Origin: Bacillota bacterium
GTDB lineage: Bacteria; Bacillota; Sulfobacillia; Sulfobacillales; Sulfobacillaceae
Reading direction: 5' to 3'
Length of the DNA stretch: 39,890 nt
NCBI GenBank assembly: GCA_021806205.1
Contig: JAJZXX010000143.1
Location: forward strand, 1-39,890
Each line of letters opens with the position of its first letter. Position 1 is the first letter of the stretch. Shown here piece by piece: positions 1 through 6,886 of the stretch. The position numbers and the translations under genes were made by a program. The notes under the pieces were generated by a model that saw only the letters and a program-made list of their open reading frames with translations, was not told where the DNA came from and did no database searches.

Positions 1-9
1 CCGCATATA

Positions 10-29
10 CGCGTCGAATTCTCGACGCG
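10..29. repeat. Perfect inverted repeat, 8-bp arms
   Basis: Arms CGCGTCGA and TCGACGCG are separated by ATTC. It could form a strong hairpin near the window edge. No T-run follows on either strand within view, so I do not call it a terminator. The rest of 1-153 holds nothing I recognise. Confidence 0.5.
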
Positions 30-153
30 CTTCAGATCCCGGTCAACCATCGGTACGTTTGGGATCCCTCGGAATAGGGGCCAAAAATTCTACATTTTTA
101 AGCAAGTTGACCTGCGGAGGCTGAGTCGCAACCTCTTTTCGTCCAAATTGGTA

Positions 154-1077
154 TTACAGGTGACTCTTCCCTTGCGTGAGGGAGTTCTTGGCATCGACGG
201 CTGGCGAGGACTTTTGGCGTTTGAGCCAAATAATAGAGCTGAACATGAGTATAAGCCCTAAAATCTGCTCGATATGCGGCGACGGGCCCCATATAGCCCA
301 TGACAATCCAACCGCAACGACCAGTTCAGTGGTGGTTAAGGTCGCCATCGTCGTGGAGGAAATGCGTTTGGCAGCAAATGAGAGTAGCTCAAACGTGAGG
401 ACTTGACCTAAAATTGCTGAAAGGCCTCCGAAGAATAACGCCGCGTTGGTCAAGCGACTGAGGAGTTTTAAATGCATAAGGGCGAATATCACCGTAATAA
501 TAGCGGCGACAAGAACGATAAAAGCTTGGCTAGTAGATGAGGGTGATACGCGTTGCAAACTCCAAAGATAGATAGCAAATGTTCCGGCAGCCAAAAGACT
601 CAATAAAAGCCCAAGAATATTAAACCTATGAGGCCCCAAGCCCATTGAAAGTATCGTGCCAGCCCAAACTAAGCCCGTAATCGTTATCACCCGGAAGGTT
701 ATGCGCTCACGGTAAAACAACACCCCCAAAATCACCAACATCCACGGGTATTGGAACAGACCGAGCGCCGCGATGCTTGGCTTAGTTAACGCGATCGCGG
801 CGTAATACAACAAGCCGGTTAACCCACCCGCAATACCGGCAACCCAGTTATACGGATTTTTTAGAAGGGTATGAATGGATAGAGGGGGATGCCCTGACCG
901 TTGGCGCAGGCGTTTTGCGTTAAACCACACCAGGGCCAATGCATATTGACACAACAGAATATTCAAGATCGAAACCCCGTGGAGAGTTCCTATCTTTACC
1001 ACAATGGAATTGATTCCAAAAATGCACCCGGCGATTAGGGCTCCCCATGTTCCCCGAGTGTTATGATCTGTTATCAT
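154..1077 (-). CDS. EamA/DMT-family permease
   Basis: This is a 307-residue polytopic inner-membrane protein of the drug/metabolite transporter superfamily. About ten hydrophobic segments are visible, in the two-repeat layout usual for EamA proteins. The first segment is around residues 11-30 (GALIAGCIFGINSIVVKIGT) and the second half begins near residue 150. The length is normal for the family and no break is seen. The substrate (metabolite or drug export) cannot be told from sequence. The ATG overlaps the stop of a short upstream ORF (ATGA at 1074-1077), which suggests translational coupling; I see no good Shine-Dalgarno sequence of its own. The family call is confident, the role is not. 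Confidence 0.85.
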   Translation of the reverse strand: MITDHNTRGTWGALIAGCIFGINSIVVKIGTLHGVSILNILLCQYALALVWFNAKRLRQRSGHPPLSIHTLLKNPYNWVAGIAGGLTGLLYYAAIALTKPSIAALGLFQYPWMLVILGVLFYRERITFRVITITGLVWAGTILSMGLGPHRFNILGLLLSLLAAGTFAIYLWSLQRVSPSSTSQAFIVLVAAIITVIFALMHLKLLSRLTNAALFFGGLSAILGQVLTFELLSFAAKRISSTTMATLTTTELVVAVGLSWAIWGPSPHIEQILGLILMFSSIIWLKRQKSSPAVDAKNSLTQGKSHL

Positions 1078-1295
1078 ATGAGTCCAAGCTGCCTAAGCTT
1101 TGGTAGTGTGAACCCAGTAACACCCGCCCCCGACGTACCACCGGCGCAATCTTCGGCAATCCATCGGAAGTGTGCATTCTCAGCACTTGCGTGCGGTGTT
1201 CCTTGGGCACCGACCAGAAAGACACTCATGCGCAGAGAATCGGGTTCTAACATCGATTGAGTTGAGAAATCTCCTAACTTTTGTGCTAATACCAA
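1074..1295 (-). CDS. Short ORF coupled to the EamA gene, unknown or a gene remnant
   Basis: The reading frame codes for up to 73 residues and ends by overlapping the start of the EamA permease gene. The track start is a TTG at 1295; an internal ATG at 1251 would give about 58 residues. I recognise no domain. The C-terminus ends in TGFTLPKLRQLGLI. The frame begins just beyond the end of the IS605-type element at about 1312, so it may be the 3' part of a gene cut by that insertion. The main support for its being real is the ATGA overlap with the next gene. Confidence 0.35.
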   Translation of the reverse strand: MVLAQKLGDFSTQSMLEPDSLRMSVFLVGAQGTPHASAENAHFRWIAEDCAGGTSGAGVTGFTLPKLRQLGLI

Positions 1296-1311
1296 ACGAG
1301 ACCCAACTCCT

Positions 1312-1345
1312 CATTTGACATCCTCCCCATGGTGGGGGATTCCCA
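1312..1345 (-). mobile_element. Right-end hairpin of an IS200/IS605-type element
   Basis: The plus strand carries ATTTGACATCCTCCCC followed by ATGGT and GGGGGATTCCC. This TTGACATCCTCCCC...GGGGATTCC layout is the familiar 3' terminal hairpin of IS605-family tnpB elements. In these elements the same sequence also forms the 3' end of the omega RNA that guides TnpB. It lies directly downstream of the tnpB remnant at 1352-2028, in the correct orientation, and marks the element boundary near 1312. Confidence 0.65.
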
Positions 1346-1351
1346 GAATCA

Positions 1352-2028
1352 CTACTGAGCTTTCCTGCTTCGCTGAGGATTGCCTTCTCGTTTGCGATTG
1401 AGCTTACGAGCGGATCTTACAGCTTCTCCCCCAGCTAGCACCGCCAGCCCGGCGGCTAAGATGTTTTGTGCGGCATTCACATCTCTGCCGTGATGCGTTT
1501 CGCATTCTGAACACGTCCAACTTCAAATGTGAAGCAGCATCTTCGGCAGGATGTGCCGCAGTCGAAGCATCGTTTGCTGGACGGATACCACTTGTCTATC
1601 GTTACGAGTATCCGACCGTACCAGTCTACCTTGTATTCCGGTTGGCGCACCATCTCACCACAACTCACATCGGCAATGGACTTTGCCAGCGGATCATGTT
1701 CTTACCTGCAAACTTTCAACAGCGATCCCTTGGAGATCCGCAATGTGGACATGAATACGAGCGACTCTTAGACAAGCTTTGGCACGGTTCTTCGAGCGTT
1801 TTGCTTGTTAGCCAGTCGCCGCTGAGCCTGGGCCAGTAGCCGCTCCTCGTGGCGGTAGAATTTCGAATTGCGCCTCGCTTCATCCGAAGCGAGGTTGACG
1901 GCCTGTGTCAACCCTAAGTCGATGCCGACTTGCAAATCCACCGGGGGGAGCGGTACAGTGGCCTCGTTCACTAAAAAGGAAACGGGATAGCGATTCATTG
2001 TATGCATATGCATCCTCCCTTCTTGCAT
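1352..2028 (-). pseudogene. Degenerate tnpB (IS605 OrfB, RuvC-like nuclease)
   Basis: Pieces of TnpB occur in order on the minus strand. A RuvC-I motif VGIDLGL lies near 1940, followed by the helical RLLAQAQRRLANKQN. Then come QPEYKVDWYGRILVTIDKWYPSSKRC near 1600 and a CFDCG/CSECE zinc finger. The last is the RuvC-III motif GRDVNAAQNIL near 1465, followed by a basic tail ending at TAG 1352-1354. The frame is broken by stops around 1768 and shifts inside the zinc finger. The N-terminal part (about 150 residues, including the helix-turn-helix region) is missing, so the nuclease cannot be made. No tnpA is nearby. IS605 transposases and their TnpB partners are RNA-guided; here only the scar remains. 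Confidence 0.8.
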
Positions 2029-2049
2029 AGACTTTCCAATCTGGCTCTC

Positions 2050-2388
2050 TTAAAAATGACTCGAGATGGCTGCCCCCACGGTCGCGAGGTGCGATGCGTC
2101 AATCCGCACACAAGCCGCTTGAATGGTGTCTACCCCTCGTTCACAAACTCGGTGGGCTCGAGACCAGTCCAGCACCATCGCGTGAGGCGGGATGGCACCT
2201 CGGCGCATGTGATGCCGCAAAAGCTCAACGCCGACAATTCCCAATGCGTCACGGACCTCGGAATCGTCTGTAAAAGCTAGATGCGAGATACGAACCGGGT
2301 AATCGTCTAACACATACACGCCTTCACGAACCCTAAAGTGTAGTTCCCAGGCGTCTCGCATCCATTGGATCGACTGAAGCACAATCAT
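2050..2388 (-). CDS. Hypothetical protein, 112 residues
   Basis: This is an uninterrupted soluble-looking frame starting at ATG 2388, with a GAGGA about 10 nt upstream. I do not recognise the family. It contains an acidic/hydrophobic first half (REGVYVLDDYPVRISHLAF) and a His/Arg-rich middle (LLRHHMRRGAIPPHAM). It ends within 25 bp of the 5' limit of the tnpB remnant, so its C-terminus may have been altered by the insertion. It lies 129 bp downstream of the selenoglutaredoxin candidate on the same strand and could share its transcript. Confidence 0.4.
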   Translation of the reverse strand: MIVLQSIQWMRDAWELHFRVREGVYVLDDYPVRISHLAFTDDSEVRDALGIVGVELLRHHMRRGAIPPHAMVLDWSRAHRVCERGVDTIQAACVRIDASHLATVGAAISSHF

Positions 2389-2517
2389 GAAGGCTCATTC
2401 CTCTCTATCGGATGGGCCTATGCTATAAGGTATCGCCTATCCAGACCGTGACGGAAATCACATGGCGGACGGCGCAACCCGCCTAGAACAACAACTCTCG
2501 TCCGGTGGGATATGGCT

Positions 2518-2766
2518 TTACCCTTCAACTAAGAGCGCCGTCAATTTGTTCTTATCAAATCCCGTAATCACTTCCCGCCCTTCACCCCATACGATAACCG
2601 TGGTGGGTGTGGCCTGGGATCCTAGTTCCATCAATTCGTCCAACCAAGCGTCATTTTGGGTAATGTCGCGCTCTTCGAATTCAATTCCCATCTCAGATAG
2701 CCACGCTATCTCGCGTCCGCAAAATGCTCATCCAGGCTGGTCATACACAATTACCCGCTTTTTCAT
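2518..2766 (-). CDS. Candidate selenocysteine-containing glutaredoxin (in-frame UGA)
   Basis: The frame codes for 82 residues with one in-frame TGA at 2730-2728, codon 13. The product reads MKKRVIVYDQPG, then UGA, then AFCGREIAWLSEMGIEF. It continues through QATPTTVIVWGEGREVITGF to LLVEG and a TAA stop at 2520-2518. This matches the thioredoxin-fold glutaredoxin family: the UGA occupies the first Cys of C-x-x-C, and TPTTV supplies the cis-proline. GFDKNKL is the usual C-terminal motif, and 82 residues is normal for bacterial glutaredoxins. AGGTGA lies 7 nt before the ATG. Nothing else in the frame is damaged. A 7-bp hairpin follows the UGA at SECIS-like distance (see 2695-2711). Glutaredoxins reduce disulfides or glutathione/low-molecular-weight thiol adducts in the cytosol. 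The alternative is a Cys-to-stop point mutation (TGC or TGT to TGA) in a dying gene; the presence of sel genes elsewhere in the genome would decide. Confidence 0.65.
2695..2711 (-). promoter_or_regulatory. SECIS-like hairpin downstream of the in-frame UGA
   Basis: On the transcript the sequence is AGAUAGC-GUG-GCUAUCU, a perfect 7-bp stem with a GUG loop. It starts 17 nt after the UGA, and the loop begins 24 nt after it. Published bacterial SECIS models ask for a stem-loop just 3' of the Sec codon, with the apical loop roughly 16-37 nt away and a G in the first two loop positions. All three conditions are met. A second, overlapping fold, ACGC-GAGAUA-GCGU, would also place a G-leading loop 16 nt after the UGA. 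The hairpin lies within sense codons and does not interrupt the frame. Confidence 0.55.
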
Positions 2767-2928
2767 CACGACTTCACCTCGCTTCAGTTATTGTGCCACA
2801 AATCGCGCCGCCCGATCCCGGTAGCGGGGCGGCGCCACGCACCATCATAGAGATCAATGCTTAGGGGCTAAGATTTCAAGCCAAGCGCTGCCATGGACAA
2901 TTTCCCGTTGTGCATCGAGGCGCCTCAA

Positions 2929-3090
2929 TCAGTCACTTTCGTGAAGGCGCAGTCCGCATATGGGACGGTGCGTTGACCAGCACAATGCCGAGACGACTAA
3001 TAGGCCTCCAATCAGAACCCCGCTCGTTAAGCGTTCGCCTACAATGGGCCAGCCCGACAATACGCCAAAGAATGGGGCAAGGAAAGTGTC
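2929..3090 (-). pseudogene. C-terminal fragment of an EamA-like permease
   Basis: A minus-strand frame carries DTFLAPFFGVLSGWPIVGER followed by LTSGVLIGGLLVVSALC. This is the pattern of the last two membrane segments of DMT/EamA transporters (short loop, GER-LT, glycine-rich helix). Upstream of it the frame runs into low-complexity Gly/Ser/Pro sequence without transporter character, so only the end of a gene remains. It is a different copy from the intact permease at 154-1077. Confidence 0.4.
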
Positions 3091-3154
3091 CTGTTCCCCC
3101 CATTCCGAGGAGAGTGAATGTTGTAGGCTCCAGGTTCTCCTCTTACTCGCGCTT

Positions 3155-3195
3155 TGGTGCAGGCCGTGGGTTTTCGCGGTATCCCCCACGCCAAT
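3155..3195. repeat. Degenerate dispersed repeat, copy A
   Basis: The plus-strand sequence beginning TTTGGTGCAGGCCGTGG and continuing TTTTCGCGGTA is about 80% identical over 40 bp to 16083-16122. Both copies lie in decayed, gene-poor DNA. The nature of the repeat is unknown; it could be the end of an old insertion element. Confidence 0.4.
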
Positions 3196-3354
3196 CCCAG
3201 CCTCTGGGGCTGACTCGCCGGAGTTCCCTGGGGAACCGGATCCGACCTGCGCATGCGCGTTGCCGGCATTAGGGCTAGGATTTGCAATTCCGGACGGCTG
3301 CTTGGCCAAAGTTTCGCGCCATGCGCCAGCACTGCGAGGGAACGATTATATATG

Positions 3355-3384
3355 TTGACAATCACCGGTAAAGGGCGGTACGAT
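3355..3384 (+). promoter_or_regulatory. Promoter of the sulfur cassette
   Basis: A perfect TTGACA at 3355-3360 is followed after 18 bp by TACGAT at 3379-3384. Transcription would start about 35 bp before the ArsR-rhodanese start codon. The short leader (AT-rich, with TTCAGAGATTCTATTATTCC) is the natural place for binding by the ArsR-type protein itself, but I cannot define an operator with certainty. Confidence 0.55.
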
Positions 3385-3428
3385 TAATTCAGAGATTCTA
3401 TTATTCCGTAGAGCCATAGAGGAGTGGA

Positions 3429-4109
3429 ATGATGGACGCCGATCGCGCGTTTAAGGACGCTATTTATGGGCAAATCGCTCGGGTAGGCCGTGCCGTAGCG
3501 CATCCCCGGCGGTTAGAATTGCTCGATTTGCTCTGCCAAGGGCCTGCCACCGTGGACATCCTGGCACGGAAAAGCGCCATGTCGGTGGGAAGCACGTCCC
3601 AGCACTTGCAACACCTTAAGGATGCCCAGTTGGTCCGGGTGGAGCCGCGAGGTGCTGCCCGCGTCTATCGGTTGACGGATGTCGCCACCTGCGAACTCTT
3701 TCGTCAACTGCGCGGACTCGCCGAACGATACTATGCCGATATGCGATCCATCACCGAAACGTTTCTTCGCGATCGGGAGACCCTGGAGACCTTAGACTCT
3801 ATAGGCCTGCAAGAGCGGATCCTTCACGAAGAGGTCGTGTTGCTCGACGTGCGTCCGGCGGAAGAATACGCTGCCGGACATTGGCCGGGTGCCGTTTCCG
3901 TACCGCTGGACGCTTTGAAGGATCGCCTCGGGGACTGGCCCCAGGACCGGACCGTTGTGGCGTATTGCCGGGGACCCTATTGCGTGTTGGCGTTGCATGC
4001 CGTCGAAACGTTAACGCAACACGGATTTCATGCGGTGCGATTGGCAGACGGCGTACCGGACTGGCGGGCCCAGGGGTTGCCCGTGGCCAAGGGCGGAGAC
4101 CCCGCATGA
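3429..4109 (+). CDS. ArsR-family HTH regulator fused to a rhodanese domain
   Basis: The protein has 226 residues. Residues about 15-95 form the winged helix of ArsR regulators (AHPRRLELLDLL, then the recognition helix SVGSTSQHLQHLKDAQLV, then the wing VEPRGAARVYRL). Residues about 128-222 form a rhodanese domain with LLDVRPAEEYAAGHWPGAVS and the active-site loop CRGPYC, whose Cys180 would carry the persulfide. Two cysteines in the HTH part, Cys36 and Cys88, could act in persulfide sensing as in SqrR/BigR-type regulators, though the positions are not strictly equivalent. GGAG lies 4 nt before the ATG; the next codon is also ATG. The stop overlaps the start of the desulfurase gene, so the regulator heads a sulfur operon. 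Inference: it senses reactive sulfur and controls these genes. Confidence 0.88.
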   Translation: MMDADRAFKDAIYGQIARVGRAVAHPRRLELLDLLCQGPATVDILARKSAMSVGSTSQHLQHLKDAQLVRVEPRGAARVYRLTDVATCELFRQLRGLAERYYADMRSITETFLRDRETLETLDSIGLQERILHEEVVLLDVRPAEEYAAGHWPGAVSVPLDALKDRLGDWPQDRTVVAYCRGPYCVLALHAVETLTQHGFHAVRLADGVPDWRAQGLPVAKGGDPA

Positions 4110-5299
4110 GAACCGACGCCGCACGACCCCACATGCCCGTCTACTTGGACTTTAATGCCACGACCCCGGTCGACCCGCAGGTTGTGGCCGCCATGACCCC
4201 CTTTTGGACCGACCATTTTTACAATCCGTCAGCCGCGTATCCGGAAGCCCTCACGGTTCAGTCGGCCCTTGACCAGGCTCGGGCGGCCGTGGCCGCCTTG
4301 CTCGGGGCGGACCGCGAACCCCACAGCATCGTCTTTACCAGTGGAGGCACGGAAAGCAACAACTGGGTGCTCCGGGGGATGTGGATGGGTCGGCGGTCAC
4401 GGCGCCATCGCCTCGTTCTCTCAGCCGTCGAACACCCGGCGGTCGTGGAAACGGCCACTGTCTTGGCGTCGCTCGGAGCCGAGATTGTCACCATTCCCGT
4501 TGATGCACAAGGCGTCATCCGCTTGGACGCCCTCGACGCGGCCTTGGATGAACAGACCGCGCTGGTCAGCATCATGCTGGCCAACAATGAGATCGGGACC
4601 ATCCAGCCGGTGGCCGAGGTGGCCCGTCGGGCCCATGCCGTCGGATCTTGGGTGCATACCGATGCAGCACAGGCGGTCGGGAAGATCCCGGTCGACGTGG
4701 CGCAATTGGGCGTCGATTTCTTGACAGTGGCCGGGCACAAATTCTATGCCCCCAAAGGGATAGGCGCGCTCTACATCCGTCCCGGAGTGACCTTGCCCCC
4801 AATGATGACCGGGGGAGGTCAACAAGAAGGATGGCGCAGCGGTACCGAGCCGGTGCCCCTTATCGTCGGACTGGGAAAAGCTGCCCAATTGGCACGGGCG
4901 TGGATTCAACAGGATGGACCACGGCATCAAGCTGCGCTTCGTCAGGCACTGGAAATCCAGTTGCGGGAGGCGTACCCAGATATCACTGTGTTCGGAACGG
5001 GAGCCGACCGGCTCCCCAATACGTTGGCGCTGGCGCATCCCGCGTGGACCGGATCGGCGCTATTGGCCGCGTGTCCCGCGATTCGCGCGGGTACGGGTTC
5101 AGCCTGCCACCATCCAGACGACACGGGTTCGCCGACGCTGCGAGCGTTGGGCGTCGCGCCGGCCCTCGCGGGCGGGCTGGTAAGGCTGAGCCTGGGACGC
5201 GAGACTACGGCTGAAGACCTGGCCGTGGTATCGACCGCGTTGACCCAAGCTTTTTCAACCTGTTCACCATTATCAGAACACAAGGAGTGCGAACGATGA
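4106..5299 (+). CDS. Cysteine desulfurase / selenocysteine-lyase-like class V PLP enzyme
   Basis: Fold-type I PLP enzyme of the NifS/IscS group, 397 residues from the ATG that overlaps the preceding TGA. The family start YLDFNATTP lies at residues 13-21. FTSGGTESN (78-86) binds PLP phosphate, and VEHPAV contains the stacking His110. HTDAAQAVGK has the PLP-pyridine Asp186, and AGHKFYAPKG the Schiff-base Lys212. GTGSACHH carries the catalytic Cys334. The reaction is removal of S (or Se) from cysteine (or selenocysteine) with formation of an enzyme persulfide. VDFLTVAGHKFYAPKGIGAL and the RLPNT and SACH context recall the selenocysteine-lyase branch as much as IscS, but specificity cannot be read from sequence. 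The sulfur acceptor is probably the DsrE or rhodanese protein of the same operon. A longer frame reaching back to 3881 is an overlap artefact. Confidence 0.9.
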   Translation: MRTDAARPHMPVYLDFNATTPVDPQVVAAMTPFWTDHFYNPSAAYPEALTVQSALDQARAAVAALLGADREPHSIVFTSGGTESNNWVLRGMWMGRRSRRHRLVLSAVEHPAVVETATVLASLGAEIVTIPVDAQGVIRLDALDAALDEQTALVSIMLANNEIGTIQPVAEVARRAHAVGSWVHTDAAQAVGKIPVDVAQLGVDFLTVAGHKFYAPKGIGALYIRPGVTLPPMMTGGGQQEGWRSGTEPVPLIVGLGKAAQLARAWIQQDGPRHQAALRQALEIQLREAYPDITVFGTGADRLPNTLALAHPAWTGSALLAACPAIRAGTGSACHHPDDTGSPTLRALGVAPALAGGLVRLSLGRETTAEDLAVVSTALTQAFSTCSPLSEHKECER

Positions 5300-5646
5300 A
5301 CCTCTTGTTTATTGTCAACGATCCCCCCTACGGGACGGAACGGGCGTATAACGCACTGCGCCACACCCACGCGATGGCGAAAGCGCCCGAGACCGCAGTG
5401 AAACTCTTTTTGATGGCCGACGCGGTTCAGTGTGCGCGGCAAGGTCAAACGGTGCCGCAAGGGTACTATAATCTGGAACGCATGGTCAGCATTGCCGTCC
5501 GACAGAACGTCGACGTCGGGGCGTGCGGGTCCTGCATGGACGCTCGTGCACTCTCGGATGACGCCTTAATTGTGGGCGTGCACCGGAGCTCGATGGATGA
5601 GTTAAGTCGTTGGACCCTATGGGCCGATCAGGTGATGGTGTACTAA
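5296..5646 (+). CDS. DsrE-family sulfur-relay protein
   Basis: The product has 116 residues. It begins MNLLFIVNDPPYGTERAYNA, the first strand and loop of the DsrE/TusD fold, and has the family motif ACGSCMDAR with Cys77 and Cys80. It ends MDELSRWTLWADQVMVY, typical for the family. These small cytosolic proteins accept persulfide sulfur on a conserved cysteine and pass it on. AAGGAG lies 8 nt before the ATG at 5296, and the start overlaps the desulfurase stop by 4 nt, so the two are coupled. A GTG nine nt upstream is in frame but has no spacing to the ribosome site. Confidence 0.9.
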   Translation: MNLLFIVNDPPYGTERAYNALRHTHAMAKAPETAVKLFLMADAVQCARQGQTVPQGYYNLERMVSIAVRQNVDVGACGSCMDARALSDDALIVGVHRSSMDELSRWTLWADQVMVY

Positions 5647-5668
5647 CACGTAACGAGGAGGAAATGCA

Positions 5669-6817
5669 ATGGCACGCGTTCTGATTGCCGGAGCCGGTGT
5701 CGGGGGTTTGGCGGCCGCCCACCGCCTGCGTCGCCAACTGGCCACGTCTGATGAGATTGTGGTCTTTGACCAAAGTCCCATGCATACCTTTTGGCCATCG
5801 CTCTTGTGGCTGATGACAGGGACGCGCCACTCGGACCAAGTTCAGCGTCCCTTGGCCGCGCTCAGGGAGCAGAATATCACCGTTGTCCGCGGACCCATTA
5901 CGGCCATAGAGCCGACCAGCAAAGCCGTGGTCAGCGGTGATGCCCGTTGGACCGGCGATGCGCTGATTATCGCTCTAGGCGCCGATCTCGTCCCGTCTTT
6001 GGTGCCGGGATTAGCGGACGAGCCAGGCAATTTCTATACGGTGAGCGGTGCGCAGGCAGTCTGGGAGCAATTGCAAACCATGGACCAGGGCCGGGTCGTG
6101 GTCCTCATCAGCCGAATCCCCTTTAAGTGCCCGGCTGCCCCGTATGAGGCGGCCATGCTGATCGATGGGGTGCTTCGCAAGCGCCGCCACCGCAATCGGG
6201 TGACCGTCGAGGTCTGGGCATCAGAGCCCGCCCCAATGGCGGTAGCGGGATCCGCCGTCAGTCAGGCTGTCGTAGATGTCCTCACGGAGCGCAACATTGC
6301 CTACCACCCTCGACACGTCGTCTCCGAGGTCGATGCGTCGGCGCGGGTTCTCAGGTTCCCTGAAGAAACGGCGGTCGCGTATGATCTCTTGGCCTATGTG
6401 CCGCCACACCGGGTGCCCGCGGTGGTAGCGGAGGCGGGTCTGGCGCCGTCCGACGGCTGGGTAGCGGTCGACCCCCACACCTTGGAAACCCGGTTTCCGG
6501 ACGTCTTCGCCATCGGGGACGTCACCGGCATTCCGCTGGCGCTGGGAAAGCCACTGCCCAAGGCTGGGGTTTTTGCCCACCGAGAGGGAGAAGTGGTTGC
6601 GGACATTATCGCACACCGGATTACCGGGCGCGAGCCGGAACCGACCTTTGACGGGGCCGGCGAGTGTTTCATTGAAATGGGGCGAGGCATCGCTGGCTTT
6701 GCCCGCGGAAATTTTTACGCTGAGCCGACACCCTCCGTTCGTGCGTATAAACCCGGACGGCATTGGCACGCAGGCAAGGTGGCGTTTGAACGCCACTGGT
6801 GGGCGCAATGGTGGTAG
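5669..6817 (+). CDS. sqr: Sulfide:quinone-oxidoreductase-like flavoprotein
   Basis: The 382-residue flavoprotein has an N-terminal FAD dinucleotide fold (VLIAGAGVGGLAAAHRL, residues 4-20). A second FAD-contact motif, FAIGDVTGIPL, lies around residue 280. The SQR-type motif KCPAAPYE contains Cys154, and the C-terminal CFIEMGRGIAGF contains Cys333. These two correspond to the redox pair that carries polysulfide in SQR enzymes; the third cysteine of some SQRs is absent. The tail is aromatic and basic (ERHWWAQWW) and fits a membrane-attached amphipathic end. The enzyme would oxidise sulfide to polysulfide and reduce quinone. AGGAGG lies 6-7 nt before the ATG. It is last in the ArsR-rhodanese operon, 22 bp after dsrE-like. 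Related FAD oxidoreductases with other electron donors remain possible. Confidence 0.85.
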   Translation: MARVLIAGAGVGGLAAAHRLRRQLATSDEIVVFDQSPMHTFWPSLLWLMTGTRHSDQVQRPLAALREQNITVVRGPITAIEPTSKAVVSGDARWTGDALIIALGADLVPSLVPGLADEPGNFYTVSGAQAVWEQLQTMDQGRVVVLISRIPFKCPAAPYEAAMLIDGVLRKRRHRNRVTVEVWASEPAPMAVAGSAVSQAVVDVLTERNIAYHPRHVVSEVDASARVLRFPEETAVAYDLLAYVPPHRVPAVVAEAGLAPSDGWVAVDPHTLETRFPDVFAIGDVTGIPLALGKPLPKAGVFAHREGEVVADIIAHRITGREPEPTFDGAGECFIEMGRGIAGFARGNFYAEPTPSVRAYKPGRHWHAGKVAFERHWWAQWW

Positions 6818-6886
6818 GCCATCCCAGAGATTGACCACGGCTTACCATGAAGCTCTTTCGCCATCCATCGCGCGGTATGGATTTGG

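Noticed and set aside
1074-2388. The ORFs 1074-1295 and 2050-2388 as one gene split by the IS605-type element
   Set aside because: Neither part matches a known family and the frames give no convincing join; it remains possible but unsupported.
2462-2824. Plus-strand ORF of 120 codons
   Set aside because: It is the antisense of the glutaredoxin gene, has no family resemblance and no ribosome site.
3881-4105. Long 5' extension of the cysteine desulfurase frame
   Set aside because: It overlaps the rhodanese domain out of frame. The ATG at 4106 overlaps the preceding stop, and the family N-terminus YLDFNATTP begins right after it.
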